A program made the position numbers and the translations under genes. Under the pieces are notes generated by a model that worked only from the letters and a program-made list of their open reading frames with translations, ran no database searches and was not told the origin of the DNA. Shown piece by piece: positions 21,293 through 29,082 of a DNA stretch of 37,655 bases. The stretch comes from JBKXSZ01 sp047017005. GTDB taxonomy: Bacteria > Bacillota > Clostridia > TANB77 > CAG-508. The stretch lies in the NCBI GenBank assembly GCA_047017005.1, contig JBKXSZ010000015.1:1-37655 (forward strand). Direction: 5' to 3'. Positions within the stretch are counted from its first letter, which is position 1. Each line of letters starts with the position of its first letter.

Positions 21293-22537
21293 TTAGAAAA
21301 GGCGAGGATTTGTAGTTATCTCGTCTTTTGCTATCTCTTGTATATTTAGCTTGTCTGCTAATTCTGTTCCGTAAATAAATGTAAATATCTCATATGGTGT
21401 TTTATTGCCTAATGATTGTCTTGGAGTAGAATTTATATGAGAAAACATTAAATCTACTTTATCCTGTGTTAAATTGTTCCAGTTTTGTCCATTGGGTAAA
21501 ATTTCTCTTATGAAGTTATGATTATTCTCTACATGTGGCTTTTGACTTGATTGCATTGGATCACAATAGAAAATTTTACTTCTAATTTCTCCTGTTTCCA
21601 TATTAATTTCAAATTGCTGTGGTTTGCCAAATTCAGTACCTCTATCTGTTAGCAGAAGAGAAAATAGTTTTCTATACTCTTCATCAGATAGTTTGTCCTG
21701 AAAGTCATTTAAAGTTTTTGACATAGAATCAGCTGTTTTATCTTTGTGTAGTATACCAATCATAAATGAAGTATTTTCAAATATGAAAGTTTGAATATAT
21801 GGACCAGATTGATTGTTGTATACAGTATCCATTTCTGTTGTAGGAACATTAGGATTAAGAATTTTGTAATTGAGATAATCAGTATATGTTCTTCCTTCAT
21901 AATTTTCTGGTTCCTTACGTTTTTTAAACTTCTTTTTAGACACTTTCCTTCTAACCTTTCTTTTAAGTGTTAAATTAGTAACATCCCAATCTTTAAATAA
22001 TCCCATTTCTATGTAATTATATATTGTTTTTTCGCATAATTTTATTTCAGGATGGTTATTTAAGATTGTATAAATAGATTGACCTTTTTTAACAAGAGGA
22101 CAGATGATATGAGCTAATTCAATTAATTCGGAAGTATTTAAATTAACACCTTGTCTAGAATCTTTTAATGTATATTCGTAATTCTTTTGTGCATCTTCAG
22201 CTTTGTAGAAATATTTATCTAAATTGCAAGATTTTAATTTATTACAATTATTGCAAACACCAATATTCCTGTCTCTATCTTTACAAGGAATAGGTTGAAA
22301 TATTCTACATTTTCCTGTACATTTTTTGCAGTTAATGAAGTACTTACAGTTGTACAGATTATCATTGTTTAAAGGATTATGAGGTTTTAATTTTTTATGT
22401 TTGTTAATTTCTCTTGCAATAGTAGATTGGCTTTTATCTAATTCATTAGCAATTTCAAATTTTCTGTATCTTTGGTTCAACATTTCTTCTATTTTAATTC
22501 TTTGGCTTAATGTTAATTGTTTCCCTTTTTCGATCAT
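21293..22537 (-). CDS. IS30-family transposase
   Basis: This DDE transposase cuts and joins DNA at the element ends. The 414-residue product has an N-terminal helix-turn-helix typical of IS30 (LTLSQRIKIEEMLNQRYRKFEIANELDKSQSTIAREI, residues 8-44) and a cysteine-rich part at 64-104 with several CxxC pairs, likely binding zinc. A second basic region lies at 191-208. The catalytic triad is D237 in TEMDTVY, D298 in LLTDRGTEFG and E337 in HVENNHNFIREILPNGQ. The frame is intact, so the protein may be active. GGAG lies nine bases before the ATG. The next genes on the plus side are the ribosomal S10 operon. Confidence 0.95.
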   Translation of the reverse strand: MIEKGKQLTLSQRIKIEEMLNQRYRKFEIANELDKSQSTIAREINKHKKLKPHNPLNNDNLYNCKYFINCKKCTGKCRIFQPIPCKDRDRNIGVCNNCNKLKSCNLDKYFYKAEDAQKNYEYTLKDSRQGVNLNTSELIELAHIICPLVKKGQSIYTILNNHPEIKLCEKTIYNYIEMGLFKDWDVTNLTLKRKVRRKVSKKKFKKRKEPENYEGRTYTDYLNYKILNPNVPTTEMDTVYNNQSGPYIQTFIFENTSFMIGILHKDKTADSMSKTLNDFQDKLSDEEYRKLFSLLLTDRGTEFGKPQQFEINMETGEIRSKIFYCDPMQSSQKPHVENNHNFIREILPNGQNWNNLTQDKVDLMFSHINSTPRQSLGNKTPYEIFTFIYGTELADKLNIQEIAKDEITTNPRLF

Positions 22538-22645
22538 ATCTAATACTCCATTTCCACCAAAAACATTTGCATATATATTATACTAAAATTGCGTTAAGTT
22601 GTACATTAAAGACTTGTGTAAGACTAATTTCTACTTATATATTTG

Positions 22646-22672
22646 AGAATTGCTTTTACTTTTTTAATTGAC
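22646..22672 (-). repeat. Right terminal inverted repeat of the IS30-type element
   Basis: Read on the minus strand it opens GTCAATTAAAAAAG and ends in TAAAAGCAATTCT, the partner of 21017-21043. Confidence 0.65.
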
Positions 22673-22673
22673 C

Positions 22674-22687
22674 AAGCTGAAAAAAGC
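22674..22687 (+). repeat. Direct repeat flanking the insertion sequence, right copy
   Basis: AAGCTGAAAAAAGC is identical to 21003-21016. One base (C22673) separates it from the right terminal repeat as drawn. Confidence 0.65.
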
Positions 22688-22707
22688 AAAAAATACCAAG
22701 AAAACTG

Positions 22708-22736
22708 TTGACATAGGCTATTTCACGTTGTATAAT
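22708..22736 (+). promoter_or_regulatory. Consensus sigma-A promoter of the S10 ribosomal operon
   Basis: TTGACA (22708-22713) and TATAAT (22731-22736) are perfect and 17 bp apart. The right end of the insertion sequence is only 35 bp upstream of the -35 box. Transcription should start near 22743. Confidence 0.95.
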
Positions 22737-22742
22737 AATTAG

Positions 22743-22973
22743 GCATGAGCTTTAGCGGTGAAGCTGAATGTGGCTACATCCGTAAGGATGGAGGGAACTT
22801 CAGTGGAGTATGTCTTGGCTTAGACCGGGCGGTAAGTTTTAAATATATACGCATACTTATCCCAAGTTCATCATGCATTTCTTGGGTTTATATATTGGTG
22901 AAAAAAGAAACACCAGGGTGCGTTTAAACTTGCCTAGGTAACACAATTAAATTTTTAAGGAGGGAAAATTACT
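22743..22973 (+). promoter_or_regulatory. Structured leader RNA of the S10 operon
   Basis: The 230-nt leader has two folded parts. The first holds CATCC-GTAA-GGATG (22777-22790) inside a TGAAG/CTTCA pair (22759-22763, 22798-22802). The second is closed by a long helix, 22831-22842 with 22924-22934 plus ACGCA (22849-22853) with TGCGT (22919-22923), and encloses two hairpins: CCCAAG/CTTGGG (22861-22866, 22881-22886) and TGGTG/CACCA (22896-22900, 22911-22915). In other bacteria L4 represses this operon through the leader; a similar role here is inference. No T-run terminator is obvious. Confidence 0.65.
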
Positions 22974-23303
22974 ATGGCAAAAACAAATCAAATGGTAGGA
23001 AGCGAAAAAATCAGAATAAGATTAAAAGCTTATGATCATGTTGTTTTAGACCAGTCTGCTGAAAAAATAGTAGATACTGCTAAGAGAACAGGAGCAAAAG
23101 TTTCGGGTCCTATTCCACTACCAACACAAAAGGAAATCGTTACAATCTTACGTTCTCCACACAAATATAAAGATTCAAGAGAACAATTTGAAATGAGAAC
23201 ACATAAAAGAGTAATCGATATTCTTTACCCAACACAAAAAACAGTTGACAATCTAATGAAATTAGAATTACCAGCTGGTGTTGATATTGAAATCAAATTA
23301 TAA
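22974..23303 (+). CDS. rpsJ: 30S ribosomal protein S10
   Basis: S10 sits in the head of the small subunit and also works as NusE in transcription antitermination. The 109-residue product has the conserved KIRIRLKAYDHVVLDQSAEKIVDTAKRTGAKVSGPIPLPT (12-51) and the SPHKYKDSREQFEMRTHKRVIDI loop (64-86). The first dozen residues (MAKTNQMVGSEK) are slightly longer than in many bacteria. AAGGAGGG precedes ATG. It is the first gene of the S10 operon after the long leader. Confidence 0.99.
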   Translation: MAKTNQMVGSEKIRIRLKAYDHVVLDQSAEKIVDTAKRTGAKVSGPIPLPTQKEIVTILRSPHKYKDSREQFEMRTHKRVIDILYPTQKTVDNLMKLELPAGVDIEIKL

Positions 23304-23375
23304 TTATTAAGAAGGAAACTTCAAAATGACCAAGCTGGTAAAAGCTATCAGCCAATAGTTAGGAGGAAAGAAAAA

Positions 23376-24005
23376 ATGAAAAAAGCGATCATAGGAAAAA
23401 AACTAGGAATGACACAAATTTTTGATGAAAAAGGAAATGTTATTCCAGTAACAGTTATAGAAGCTGGACCATGTGTTGTTGCTCAAGTAAAATCAACTGA
23501 TGTTGATGGATATGAAGCAGTACAATTAGGATATGGTGCAGTAAAAGAAAGTAAAGTTAACAAACCAGAAAAAGGACATTTTTCAAAAGTTAACTTAAAA
23601 CCAGTTAAACATCTAAGAGAATTTAGATTAGATTCTGTTGAAGGAATTAAAGTTGGAGATGAAATCAAAGCTGATATTTTCGAAGCTGGAGAAAAAGTAG
23701 ACATCCAAGGAAAAACAAAAGGAAAAGGGTTCCAGGGTGTTATTAAACGTCATGGACAACACAGAGGACCAATGGGACATGGTTCTATGTATCATAGAAG
23801 ACCAGGTTCAATGGGTTCGACATCTACACCAGGTAGAGTATTTAAAGGAAAGAAACTTCCAGGACATATGGGAGCGCAAACGGTAACAATACAAAACTTA
23901 GATGTAGTTAGAGTTGATTTAGATAAAAATGTAATTTTAGTAAAAGGTAGTGTACCAGGAGCTAAAGGTGCAGTATTAAAAATAAAATCAGCTATTAAAG
24001 CGTAA
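23376..24005 (+). CDS. rplC: 50S ribosomal protein L3
   Basis: L3 is an early assembly protein that reaches the peptidyl transferase centre. The 209-residue product opens MKKAIIGKKLGMTQIFDEKGNVIPVTVIEAGP, the standard start, and has the extended loop GKGFQGVIKRHGQHRGPMGHGSMYHRRPGSMG near 115-146. The gene follows rpsJ by 72 nt, with TAGGAGG before ATG. Length and motifs are ordinary. Confidence 0.99.
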   Translation: MKKAIIGKKLGMTQIFDEKGNVIPVTVIEAGPCVVAQVKSTDVDGYEAVQLGYGAVKESKVNKPEKGHFSKVNLKPVKHLREFRLDSVEGIKVGDEIKADIFEAGEKVDIQGKTKGKGFQGVIKRHGQHRGPMGHGSMYHRRPGSMGSTSTPGRVFKGKKLPGHMGAQTVTIQNLDVVRVDLDKNVILVKGSVPGAKGAVLKIKSAIKA

Positions 24006-24030
24006 GAGAAGGAAGGAGGACGAAATTAAA

Positions 24031-24654
24031 ATGCCTAAAGTAGACGTATATAATATAGAAGGTAAAAAAGTTAGCGATTTAGAGCTAAAAGACGAAGTAT
24101 TTGGAATTGAACCAAATGAAACTATCGTACATAGTGTACTTGTTAATTATTTAGCAAATCAAAGACAAGGAACACAAAGTACAAAAACAAGAGCAGAAGT
24201 TTCTGGTGGTGGAAGAAAACCATGGAGACAAAAAGGAACAGGTAGAGCAAGACAAGGTAGTACAAGAGCTCCACAATGGATACATGGTGGTATCGCATTA
24301 GGACCAAAACCAAGATCTTATAAATACACTGTTAATAAAAAAGAAAAGAGACTTGCAATTCGTTCTGTTTTAAGTTCAAAAGTATTAGAAAAAGAACTAA
24401 CAGTAGTAGAGGGATTCCCTTTTAAAGAAATCAAAACAAAGAACATGCAAAATGCTCTAACAAAATTAAAGGTAGAAGGCAAAACATTAATAGTTTTACC
24501 AGAAAACAATGAAACAGTATTAAGAAGTGCTAAAAACTTAGCAAATGTTAAAACAATTGCAGCAAACAATATCAATATATTTGATTTATTAAAATACAAC
24601 AACTTAGTATTAACAGTAGATACTGTTAAAAAATTAGAGGAGGTGTACGCATAA
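24031..24654 (+). CDS. rplD: 50S ribosomal protein L4
   Basis: L4 lines the exit tunnel and, in several bacteria, represses its own operon by binding the S10 leader. The 207-residue product shows the tunnel loop: TKTRAEVSGGGRKPWRQKGTGRARQGSTRAPQWIHGG around 51-87. Its stop overlaps the start of rplW by one base (TAATG), so translation is coupled. The structured leader upstream of rpsJ makes autoregulation by L4 plausible. Confidence 0.99.
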   Translation: MPKVDVYNIEGKKVSDLELKDEVFGIEPNETIVHSVLVNYLANQRQGTQSTKTRAEVSGGGRKPWRQKGTGRARQGSTRAPQWIHGGIALGPKPRSYKYTVNKKEKRLAIRSVLSSKVLEKELTVVEGFPFKEIKTKNMQNALTKLKVEGKTLIVLPENNETVLRSAKNLANVKTIAANNINIFDLLKYNNLVLTVDTVKKLEEVYA

Positions 24655-25001
24655 TGAGACCAGAAGATGTAATTATAAAACCTATCATCACAGAAAAAAG
24701 TAATGATAGTATCCAAGAAGGTAAGTACACTTTTAAAGTAAATAGAAAAGCAACAAAAGTTGATATTGCAAAAGCAGTAGAAAAACTATTTGAAGTAAAA
24801 GTATTAAAAGTAAATACAATAACCGTAAAAGGAAAAGAAAAAAGAGTAGGAGCACATTTAGGTAAAACTTCAGATTGGAAAAAAGCAATTGTAACAATTG
24901 ATACAAATCCAGCGGATATGAAGTATTTATCAAAAGGTGGAAAAGAAGTTAAAATAAGCAAAAAATACAAAGATTCAATTGATGAATTTATGGGAGCTTA
25001 A
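24654..25001 (+). CDS. rplW: 50S ribosomal protein L23
   Basis: L23 lies at the tunnel exit and is the docking point for trigger factor, SRP and the Sec translocon. The 115-residue product opens MRPEDVIIKPIITEKSNDSIQEGKYTF, and contains the VFEVKVLKVNTITVKGKEKR-type core, here with the start FEVKV. It is somewhat longer at the C-terminus than the usual 95-100 residues (KKYKDSIDEFMGA tail). Its ATG shares one base with the rplD stop, after GAGGAGGTG. Confidence 0.98.
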   Translation: MRPEDVIIKPIITEKSNDSIQEGKYTFKVNRKATKVDIAKAVEKLFEVKVLKVNTITVKGKEKRVGAHLGKTSDWKKAIVTIDTNPADMKYLSKGGKEVKISKKYKDSIDEFMGA

Positions 25002-25096
25002 TTTTAAGACTACTTAAAATAAAAGAGTAAAACAAAAAGTTTTACAAATTATCTAGAAAAAACTAGGAAAATAAATAATTAAGGAGAGAAATAAAA

Positions 25097-25924
25097 ATGG
25101 GAATTAAACATTATAATCCAACAACTCCATCATTAAGAAATATGACAGGTTCTGATTTTTCTGAAATTACAAAGAAAACTCCTGAAAAATCATTATTAGC
25201 TAAAAAATCTAAAAATGCAGGAAGAAACTCATATGGAAGAATCACTGTTCGTCATCAAGGTGGAGGAAATAGACAAAAATATAGAATCATTGATTTTAAA
25301 AGAAAGAAAGATGACATGAAGGCACAAGTAGTAGGAATCGAATATGACCCTAACAGAAGTGCTAACATTGCGTTAATTAAATATGAAGATGGAACATTAG
25401 CATATATCTTGGCACCAGTAGGATTAAAAGATGGTGATGTTGTAGTATCTGGAACAAATGTGGATATTAAACCAGGAAACTGTATGCCAATTGAAAACAT
25501 TCCGGTAGGTACCATGATTCATAACATCGAATTAAATCCAGGACAAGGTGGAAAATTAGTAAGAAGTGCAGGACAAGAAGCACAACTTATGGCAAAAGAA
25601 GGAACTTATGCACACGTAAGACTTCCATCAGGAGAAATGAGATTAATATTAGCAAGATGCAGAGCTACTATCGGAACAGTAGGAAATACAGACCATGAAA
25701 ATATTAAAATTGGTAAAGCAGGACGTTCAAGACATATGGGCAAGAGACCTGAAGTTAGAGGTTCTGTAATGAACCCAGTAGACCATCCACATGGTGGTGG
25801 TGAAGGTAGAGCTCCAGTAGGTCATGCAGGACCAATGACGCCTTGGGGTAAACCAGCTCTAGGATATAAGACAAGAAAAAAGAATAAACAATCTAATAAA
25901 TTTATTGTTAAGAGAAGAAAATAA
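25097..25924 (+). CDS. rplB: 50S ribosomal protein L2
   Basis: L2 is needed for subunit joining and peptidyl transfer. The 275-residue product opens MGIKHYNPTTPSLRNMTGSDF and holds the conserved RNA-binding parts GRITVRHQGGGNRQKYRIIDFKR (47-69) and, near the C-terminus, MNPVDHPHGGGEGRAPVG (226-243) with the essential histidine. AAGGAGAG lies ahead of ATG. The 95-nt gap after rplW is A-rich and shows no clear structure. Confidence 0.99.
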   Translation: MGIKHYNPTTPSLRNMTGSDFSEITKKTPEKSLLAKKSKNAGRNSYGRITVRHQGGGNRQKYRIIDFKRKKDDMKAQVVGIEYDPNRSANIALIKYEDGTLAYILAPVGLKDGDVVVSGTNVDIKPGNCMPIENIPVGTMIHNIELNPGQGGKLVRSAGQEAQLMAKEGTYAHVRLPSGEMRLILARCRATIGTVGNTDHENIKIGKAGRSRHMGKRPEVRGSVMNPVDHPHGGGEGRAPVGHAGPMTPWGKPALGYKTRKKNKQSNKFIVKRRK

Positions 25925-25952
25925 TTAATCCTGAAAGGAGGAAAATTTAGAA

Positions 25953-26234
25953 ATGTCAAGATCAAGCAAGAAAAAACCTTTCGTAGCTCCAGAGCTATTA
26001 AAGAGAGTAGAAGCTATGAATGAAAGCGGAAAGAAAGATGTTTTAAAAACATGGTCAAGAGCTTCTACAATCTACCCTCAAATGGTAGGACACACAATCG
26101 CTATCCATGATGGTAGAAAACATGTACCAGTATATATTACCGAAGAAATGATAGGACATAAATTAGGTGAATTTGCTCCTACTAGAACATACAGAGGTCA
26201 TGCTGGAGAAAAAACATCAAAAGTTAATAAATAG
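25953..26234 (+). CDS. rpsS: 30S ribosomal protein S19
   Basis: S19 forms a complex with S13 in the head of the small subunit and contacts the A and P sites. The 93-residue product begins MSRSSKKKPFVAPELLKRVEAMNESGKKDVLKTWSRASTI and ends with the signature IGHKLGEFAPTRTYRGHAGEKT. AAAGGAGG stands before ATG, 28 nt after rplB. Nothing unusual is seen. Confidence 0.99.
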   Translation: MSRSSKKKPFVAPELLKRVEAMNESGKKDVLKTWSRASTIYPQMVGHTIAIHDGRKHVPVYITEEMIGHKLGEFAPTRTYRGHAGEKTSKVNK

Positions 26235-26284
26235 AAATAAACTAACCGAACATAAAACAAGTTAGTAAGGAGGGAAAGAAAACC

Positions 26285-26644
26285 GTGGAAAAAGAGCAAG
26301 TACAAGAACAAAGTGTAAAAGCTACTTTGAATTATGCAAGAATCTCTGCTCGTAAAGTAAAAATCGTAGCAGACTTAATTCGTGGTAAGAATGTAGCAGA
26401 AGCTTTAGCAATTGTTAAATTTACACCAAAAGCTTCTTCAGAAATAATTGAAAAATTATTAAAATCAGCTATTGCAAATGCTGAAAATAACAATGGTTTA
26501 AATAGAGATAATTTATACATTGCTGAAATATATGCAAACCAAGGTCCAACTTTAAAAAGAATTAGACCTGCTGCAAAAGGTTCAGCTGTTAGAATTAGAA
26601 AAAGAACTAGTAATATTACAATCGTATTTAAAGAAAGAGTATAA
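26285..26644 (+). CDS. rplV: 50S ribosomal protein L22
   Basis: L22 lines the exit tunnel, where its hairpin is a site of macrolide resistance changes. The 119-residue product has ARISARKVKIVADLIRGKNVAEALAIVKFTPKAS (18-51) and the hairpin region QGPTLKRIRPAAKGSAVRIRKRTSNITIV near 86-114. It starts with GTG after AAGGAGGG and carries a short extra N-terminal run (MEKEQVQEQSVKA). Position between rpsS and rpsC is standard. Confidence 0.99.
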   Translation: MEKEQVQEQSVKATLNYARISARKVKIVADLIRGKNVAEALAIVKFTPKASSEIIEKLLKSAIANAENNNGLNRDNLYIAEIYANQGPTLKRIRPAAKGSAVRIRKRTSNITIVFKERV

Positions 26645-26668
26645 AAAAGAAAGGAGGATTTTTAGAAA

Positions 26669-27328
26669 ATGGGACAAAAAGTACATCCACATGGAATTAG
26701 AGTAGGTGTTATTAAAGATTGGAACTCAAAATGGTATGCAGATTCTAAACACTTTAGTGAATATCTAGTAGAAGACCACAAAATCCGTGAATATATTAAG
26801 AAAAAATTATATGTAAGTGGAATTTCAAAAATCGAAATTGAAAGAACCGCTAAATTTGTTAAAGTTAATGTATATACAGCTAAACCAGGACTAGTAATAG
26901 GAAAAGGTGGACAATTAGCTGAAAACTTAAAAGAAGAATTAAAGAAAATGATAGGTAAAGAAGTAAACCTAAATATTGTTGAGGTAAAAAATGTTGATAC
27001 TGATGCACAATTAGTAGCTGAAAACATTGCCGGACAATTAGAAAGAAGAATTTCATTCAGAAGAGCAATGAAACAATGTATGCAAAAATCAATAAGAGCA
27101 GGTGCTTTAGGAATAAAAACAGCTGTATCTGGTAGATTAGGTGGAGCAGACATGGCTAGAACAGAGTTCTATAAAGAAGGTACCATTCCACTACAAACCT
27201 TAAGAGCTGATATCGATTATGGATTTGCAGAAGCAGATACTACTTATGGAAAAATCGGTGTAAAAGTTTGGATATATAAAGGTGAAATTCTTCCAACGAA
27301 AAAGACAGTGGAAGGAGGAGACAAATAA
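26669..27328 (+). CDS. rpsC: 30S ribosomal protein S3
   Basis: S3 is at the mRNA entry tunnel and has helicase function together with S4 and S5. The 219-residue product opens MGQKVHPHGIRVGVIKDWNSKWYAD, and has the type-2 KH motif GLVIGKGGQLAENLKEEL (74-91) and the C-terminal domain SGRLGGADMARTEFYKEGTIPLQTLRADIDYG. Its stop codon overlaps the ATG of rplP by one base (TAATG). Confidence 0.99.
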   Translation: MGQKVHPHGIRVGVIKDWNSKWYADSKHFSEYLVEDHKIREYIKKKLYVSGISKIEIERTAKFVKVNVYTAKPGLVIGKGGQLAENLKEELKKMIGKEVNLNIVEVKNVDTDAQLVAENIAGQLERRISFRRAMKQCMQKSIRAGALGIKTAVSGRLGGADMARTEFYKEGTIPLQTLRADIDYGFAEADTTYGKIGVKVWIYKGEILPTKKTVEGGDK

Positions 27329-27774
27329 TGCCATTAATGCCAAAAAGAACAAAATTTAGAAAAATGCAAAAAGGTAGAAATAGAGGAAAAGCTACAAGAG
27401 GAACAAAAGTTACAGATGGAGAATATGGACTACAAGCAACAGAAGCTGGATTAATTACAGGAAACCAAATTGAAGCTGCCCGTATTGCGATGACACGTTA
27501 CATCAAAAGAGGTGGTAAAGTTTGGATTAAAGTCTTCCCAGACAAACCAATTACAAAGAAACCAGCAGAAACTCGTATGGGTAAAGGTAAAGGAGCTCCT
27601 GAATATTGGGTAGCTGTTGTAAAACCAGGAAGAGTTATGTTTGAAATTGCTGGTGTTCCAGAAGCTACAGCAAGAGAAGCTTTAAGACTTGCTATGCACA
27701 AATTATCTGTAAAAACTAAATTTGTAGCAAGAGAAACTGCAAACGAGGTAGGTGATAGCAATGAAGATAAATAA
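27328..27774 (+). CDS. rplP: 50S ribosomal protein L16
   Basis: L16 helps place the A-site tRNA. The 148-residue product starts MPLMPKRTKFRKMQKGRNRGKATRGTKV and has GKGKGAPEYWVAVVKPGRVMFEI (88-110). A second ATG nine bases on (MPKRTKF) is possible, but the first follows GGAGGA better. The 3' end overlaps rpmC by 14 nt, so the two are coupled. Confidence 0.98.
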   Translation: MPLMPKRTKFRKMQKGRNRGKATRGTKVTDGEYGLQATEAGLITGNQIEAARIAMTRYIKRGGKVWIKVFPDKPITKKPAETRMGKGKGAPEYWVAVVKPGRVMFEIAGVPEATAREALRLAMHKLSVKTKFVARETANEVGDSNEDK

Positions 27775-27967
27775 AATTAGAGAAATGTCTTCAGAAGAGC
27801 TAGAAAAAGAATTAGCTGAATTAAAAACAGAATTATTCAAATTAAGATTTAGTTTAGCTACAAACGGATTAGATAATCCAATGAAAATCAAAGAAGTAAA
27901 GAAGACAATTGCAAAAATAAAAACAGTTTTAAAAGAAAGAGAATTAAAAGAAACTGCAAACAAATAA
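27761..27967 (+). CDS. rpmC: 50S ribosomal protein L29
   Basis: L29 is at the tunnel exit next to L23. The 68-residue product, MKINKIREMSSEELEKELAELKTELFKLRFSLATNGLDNPMKI and a basic helix after it, is a typical two-helix L29. The ATG at 27761 lies inside the end of rplP, with AGGTGA ahead; a GTG nine bases before is the only alternative and lacks spacing. Confidence 0.97.
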   Translation: MKINKIREMSSEELEKELAELKTELFKLRFSLATNGLDNPMKIKEVKKTIAKIKTVLKERELKETANK

Positions 27968-27990
27968 TGATTTAGAAAGGAGAAAGTCTA

Positions 27991-28254
27991 ATGGAAGAAA
28001 GAAATCTTCGTAAAACTATGGTAGGTATTGTTAAGTCAGACAAAATGGACAAAACAGTAGTAGTTGCCGTAGAAACAAGTGAAAAACACAAAACATACGG
28101 AAAATTCGTAAAAAGAACTTATACTTTAAAAGCACATGATGAAAACAATGAATGCCATGTTGGAGACAAAGTAAAAGTAATGGAAACTAGACCACTTTCT
28201 AAAGATAAAAGATGGAGAGTAGTTGAAGTTTTAGAAAAAGCTATCATCAAATAA
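27991..28254 (+). CDS. rpsQ: 30S ribosomal protein S17
   Basis: S17 is a primary 16S rRNA-binding protein of the OB-fold type. The 87-residue product has RKTMVGIVKSDKMDKTVVVAVE (7-28) and DKVKVMETRPLSKDKRWRVVEV near the end, both family hallmarks. AAAGGAGA lies seven bases before ATG, 23 nt after rpmC. Confidence 0.98.
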   Translation: MEERNLRKTMVGIVKSDKMDKTVVVAVETSEKHKTYGKFVKRTYTLKAHDENNECHVGDKVKVMETRPLSKDKRWRVVEVLEKAIIK

Positions 28255-28296
28255 GAGAAGTAGCAAGAAATATCGAAGAAGGAGGTACTAATCAAA

Positions 28297-28665
28297 ATGG
28301 TACAGCAACAATCAATATTAAAAGTAGCTGATAACACTGGTGCAAAAGAGATTATGTGTATCAGATGTTTAGGTGGTTCATATAGAAAATATGCAAACAT
28401 TGGTGATGTTATTGTGGCTTCCGTTAAAACTGCAACACCAGGTGGCGTTGTAAAAAAAGGTGACGTAGTAAAAGCTGTTGTGGTAAGAAGTAAAAAAGGC
28501 GTAAGACGTCAAGACGGAACCTATGTTAAATTCGACGAAAATGCAGCTGTTATTATTAAAGAAGACGGAAACCCAAAAGGAACACGTATTTTTGGACCAG
28601 TTGCAAGAGAATTAAGAGATAAAGAATATATGAAAATTCTTTCTCTTGCTCCAGAAGTTTTATAA
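28297..28665 (+). CDS. rplN: 50S ribosomal protein L14
   Basis: L14 forms an intersubunit bridge with 16S rRNA and, with L19, part of the GTPase-side surface. The 122-residue product has the usual length and the motif QSILKVADNTGAKEIMCIRCLGG at the start, then IVASVKTATPGGVVKKGDVVKAVVVR and DGNPKGTRIFGPVARELR. AAGGAGG precedes ATG. Ordinary member. Confidence 0.99.
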   Translation: MVQQQSILKVADNTGAKEIMCIRCLGGSYRKYANIGDVIVASVKTATPGGVVKKGDVVKAVVVRSKKGVRRQDGTYVKFDENAAVIIKEDGNPKGTRIFGPVARELRDKEYMKILSLAPEVL

Positions 28666-28747
28666 TTTCGAAAGTATAGGAAAGAAAAAGTAAGCAAGAA
28701 GAAAAACAAAATAAAAGACTTATCCAAGCAAGGAGGCGAAGATATTC

Positions 28748-29056
28748 ATGAAAATTAAAAAAGGCGATACTGTTAAAGTGTTATCTGGAAATGATAAAGG
28801 AAAAACAGGAGAAGTTCTAGAAGTAATACCAAAAACAGAAAAAATCGTAGTAAAAGGTGTTAATATCAGAAAAAAACACGTAAAACCTAGAAAACAAGGT
28901 GAAGAAGGTGGAATCATACCAACAGAATGCGCTATTCATAGTTCAAAAGTAAGTGTGGTATGTCCTAAATGTGGTAAAGCTACAAAAGTAGGTTACCAAG
29001 TAGAAAAAGAAGAAAAAGTACGTGTATGTAAAAAATGCGGTACTAAAATCAAATAA
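28748..29056 (+). CDS. rplX: 50S ribosomal protein L24
   Basis: L24 starts assembly of the large subunit. The 102-residue product has the KOW motif KKGDTVKVLSGNDKGKTGEVLEV (4-26). Its C-terminal part has four cysteines, C72, C75, C94 and C97, in two CxxCG knuckles, so this is a zinc-binding form. AAGGAGG stands 11-12 nt before ATG, a slightly long spacing. An 82-nt gap after rplN is A-rich without clear structure. Confidence 0.98.
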   Translation: MKIKKGDTVKVLSGNDKGKTGEVLEVIPKTEKIVVKGVNIRKKHVKPRKQGEEGGIIPTECAIHSSKVSVVCPKCGKATKVGYQVEKEEKVRVCKKCGTKIK

Positions 29057-29082
29057 GGAAAAGAAAGGAGGATTCATCCAGA

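Larger units (their letters stand above)
21017..22672 (-). mobile_element. IS30-type insertion sequence, about 1656 bp
   Basis: The element holds one transposase gene on the minus strand. Its ends at 21017-21043 and 22646-22672 form a 27-bp inverted repeat with 23 matches; the inner 13 bases (TAAAAGCAATTCT) are perfect. A second, perfect 14-bp inverted repeat, TGCAAATGTTTTTG, lies subterminally at 21245-21258 and 22558-22571. The 14 bases AAGCTGAAAAAAGC occur directly outside the left end (21003-21016) and one base outside the right end (22674-22687), which looks like a target duplication. Removing one copy and the element leaves a plausible short gap before the S10 promoter. The boundaries are inferred from these repeats only. 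Confidence 0.7.

Noticed and set aside
22745..22927. Open frame in the S10 leader
   Set aside because: It starts two bases after the predicted transcript start, has no ribosome binding site and overlaps strong RNA stems.
22669..23337. TGACCAAGCTG occurs at 22669-22679 and again at 23327-23337
   Set aside because: An 11-base match spanning the right boundary of the insertion sequence; with no longer similarity it is probably chance.
26662..27153. 163-residue open frame antisense to rpsC
   Set aside because: A shadow of the codon pattern of rpsC, without start signals.
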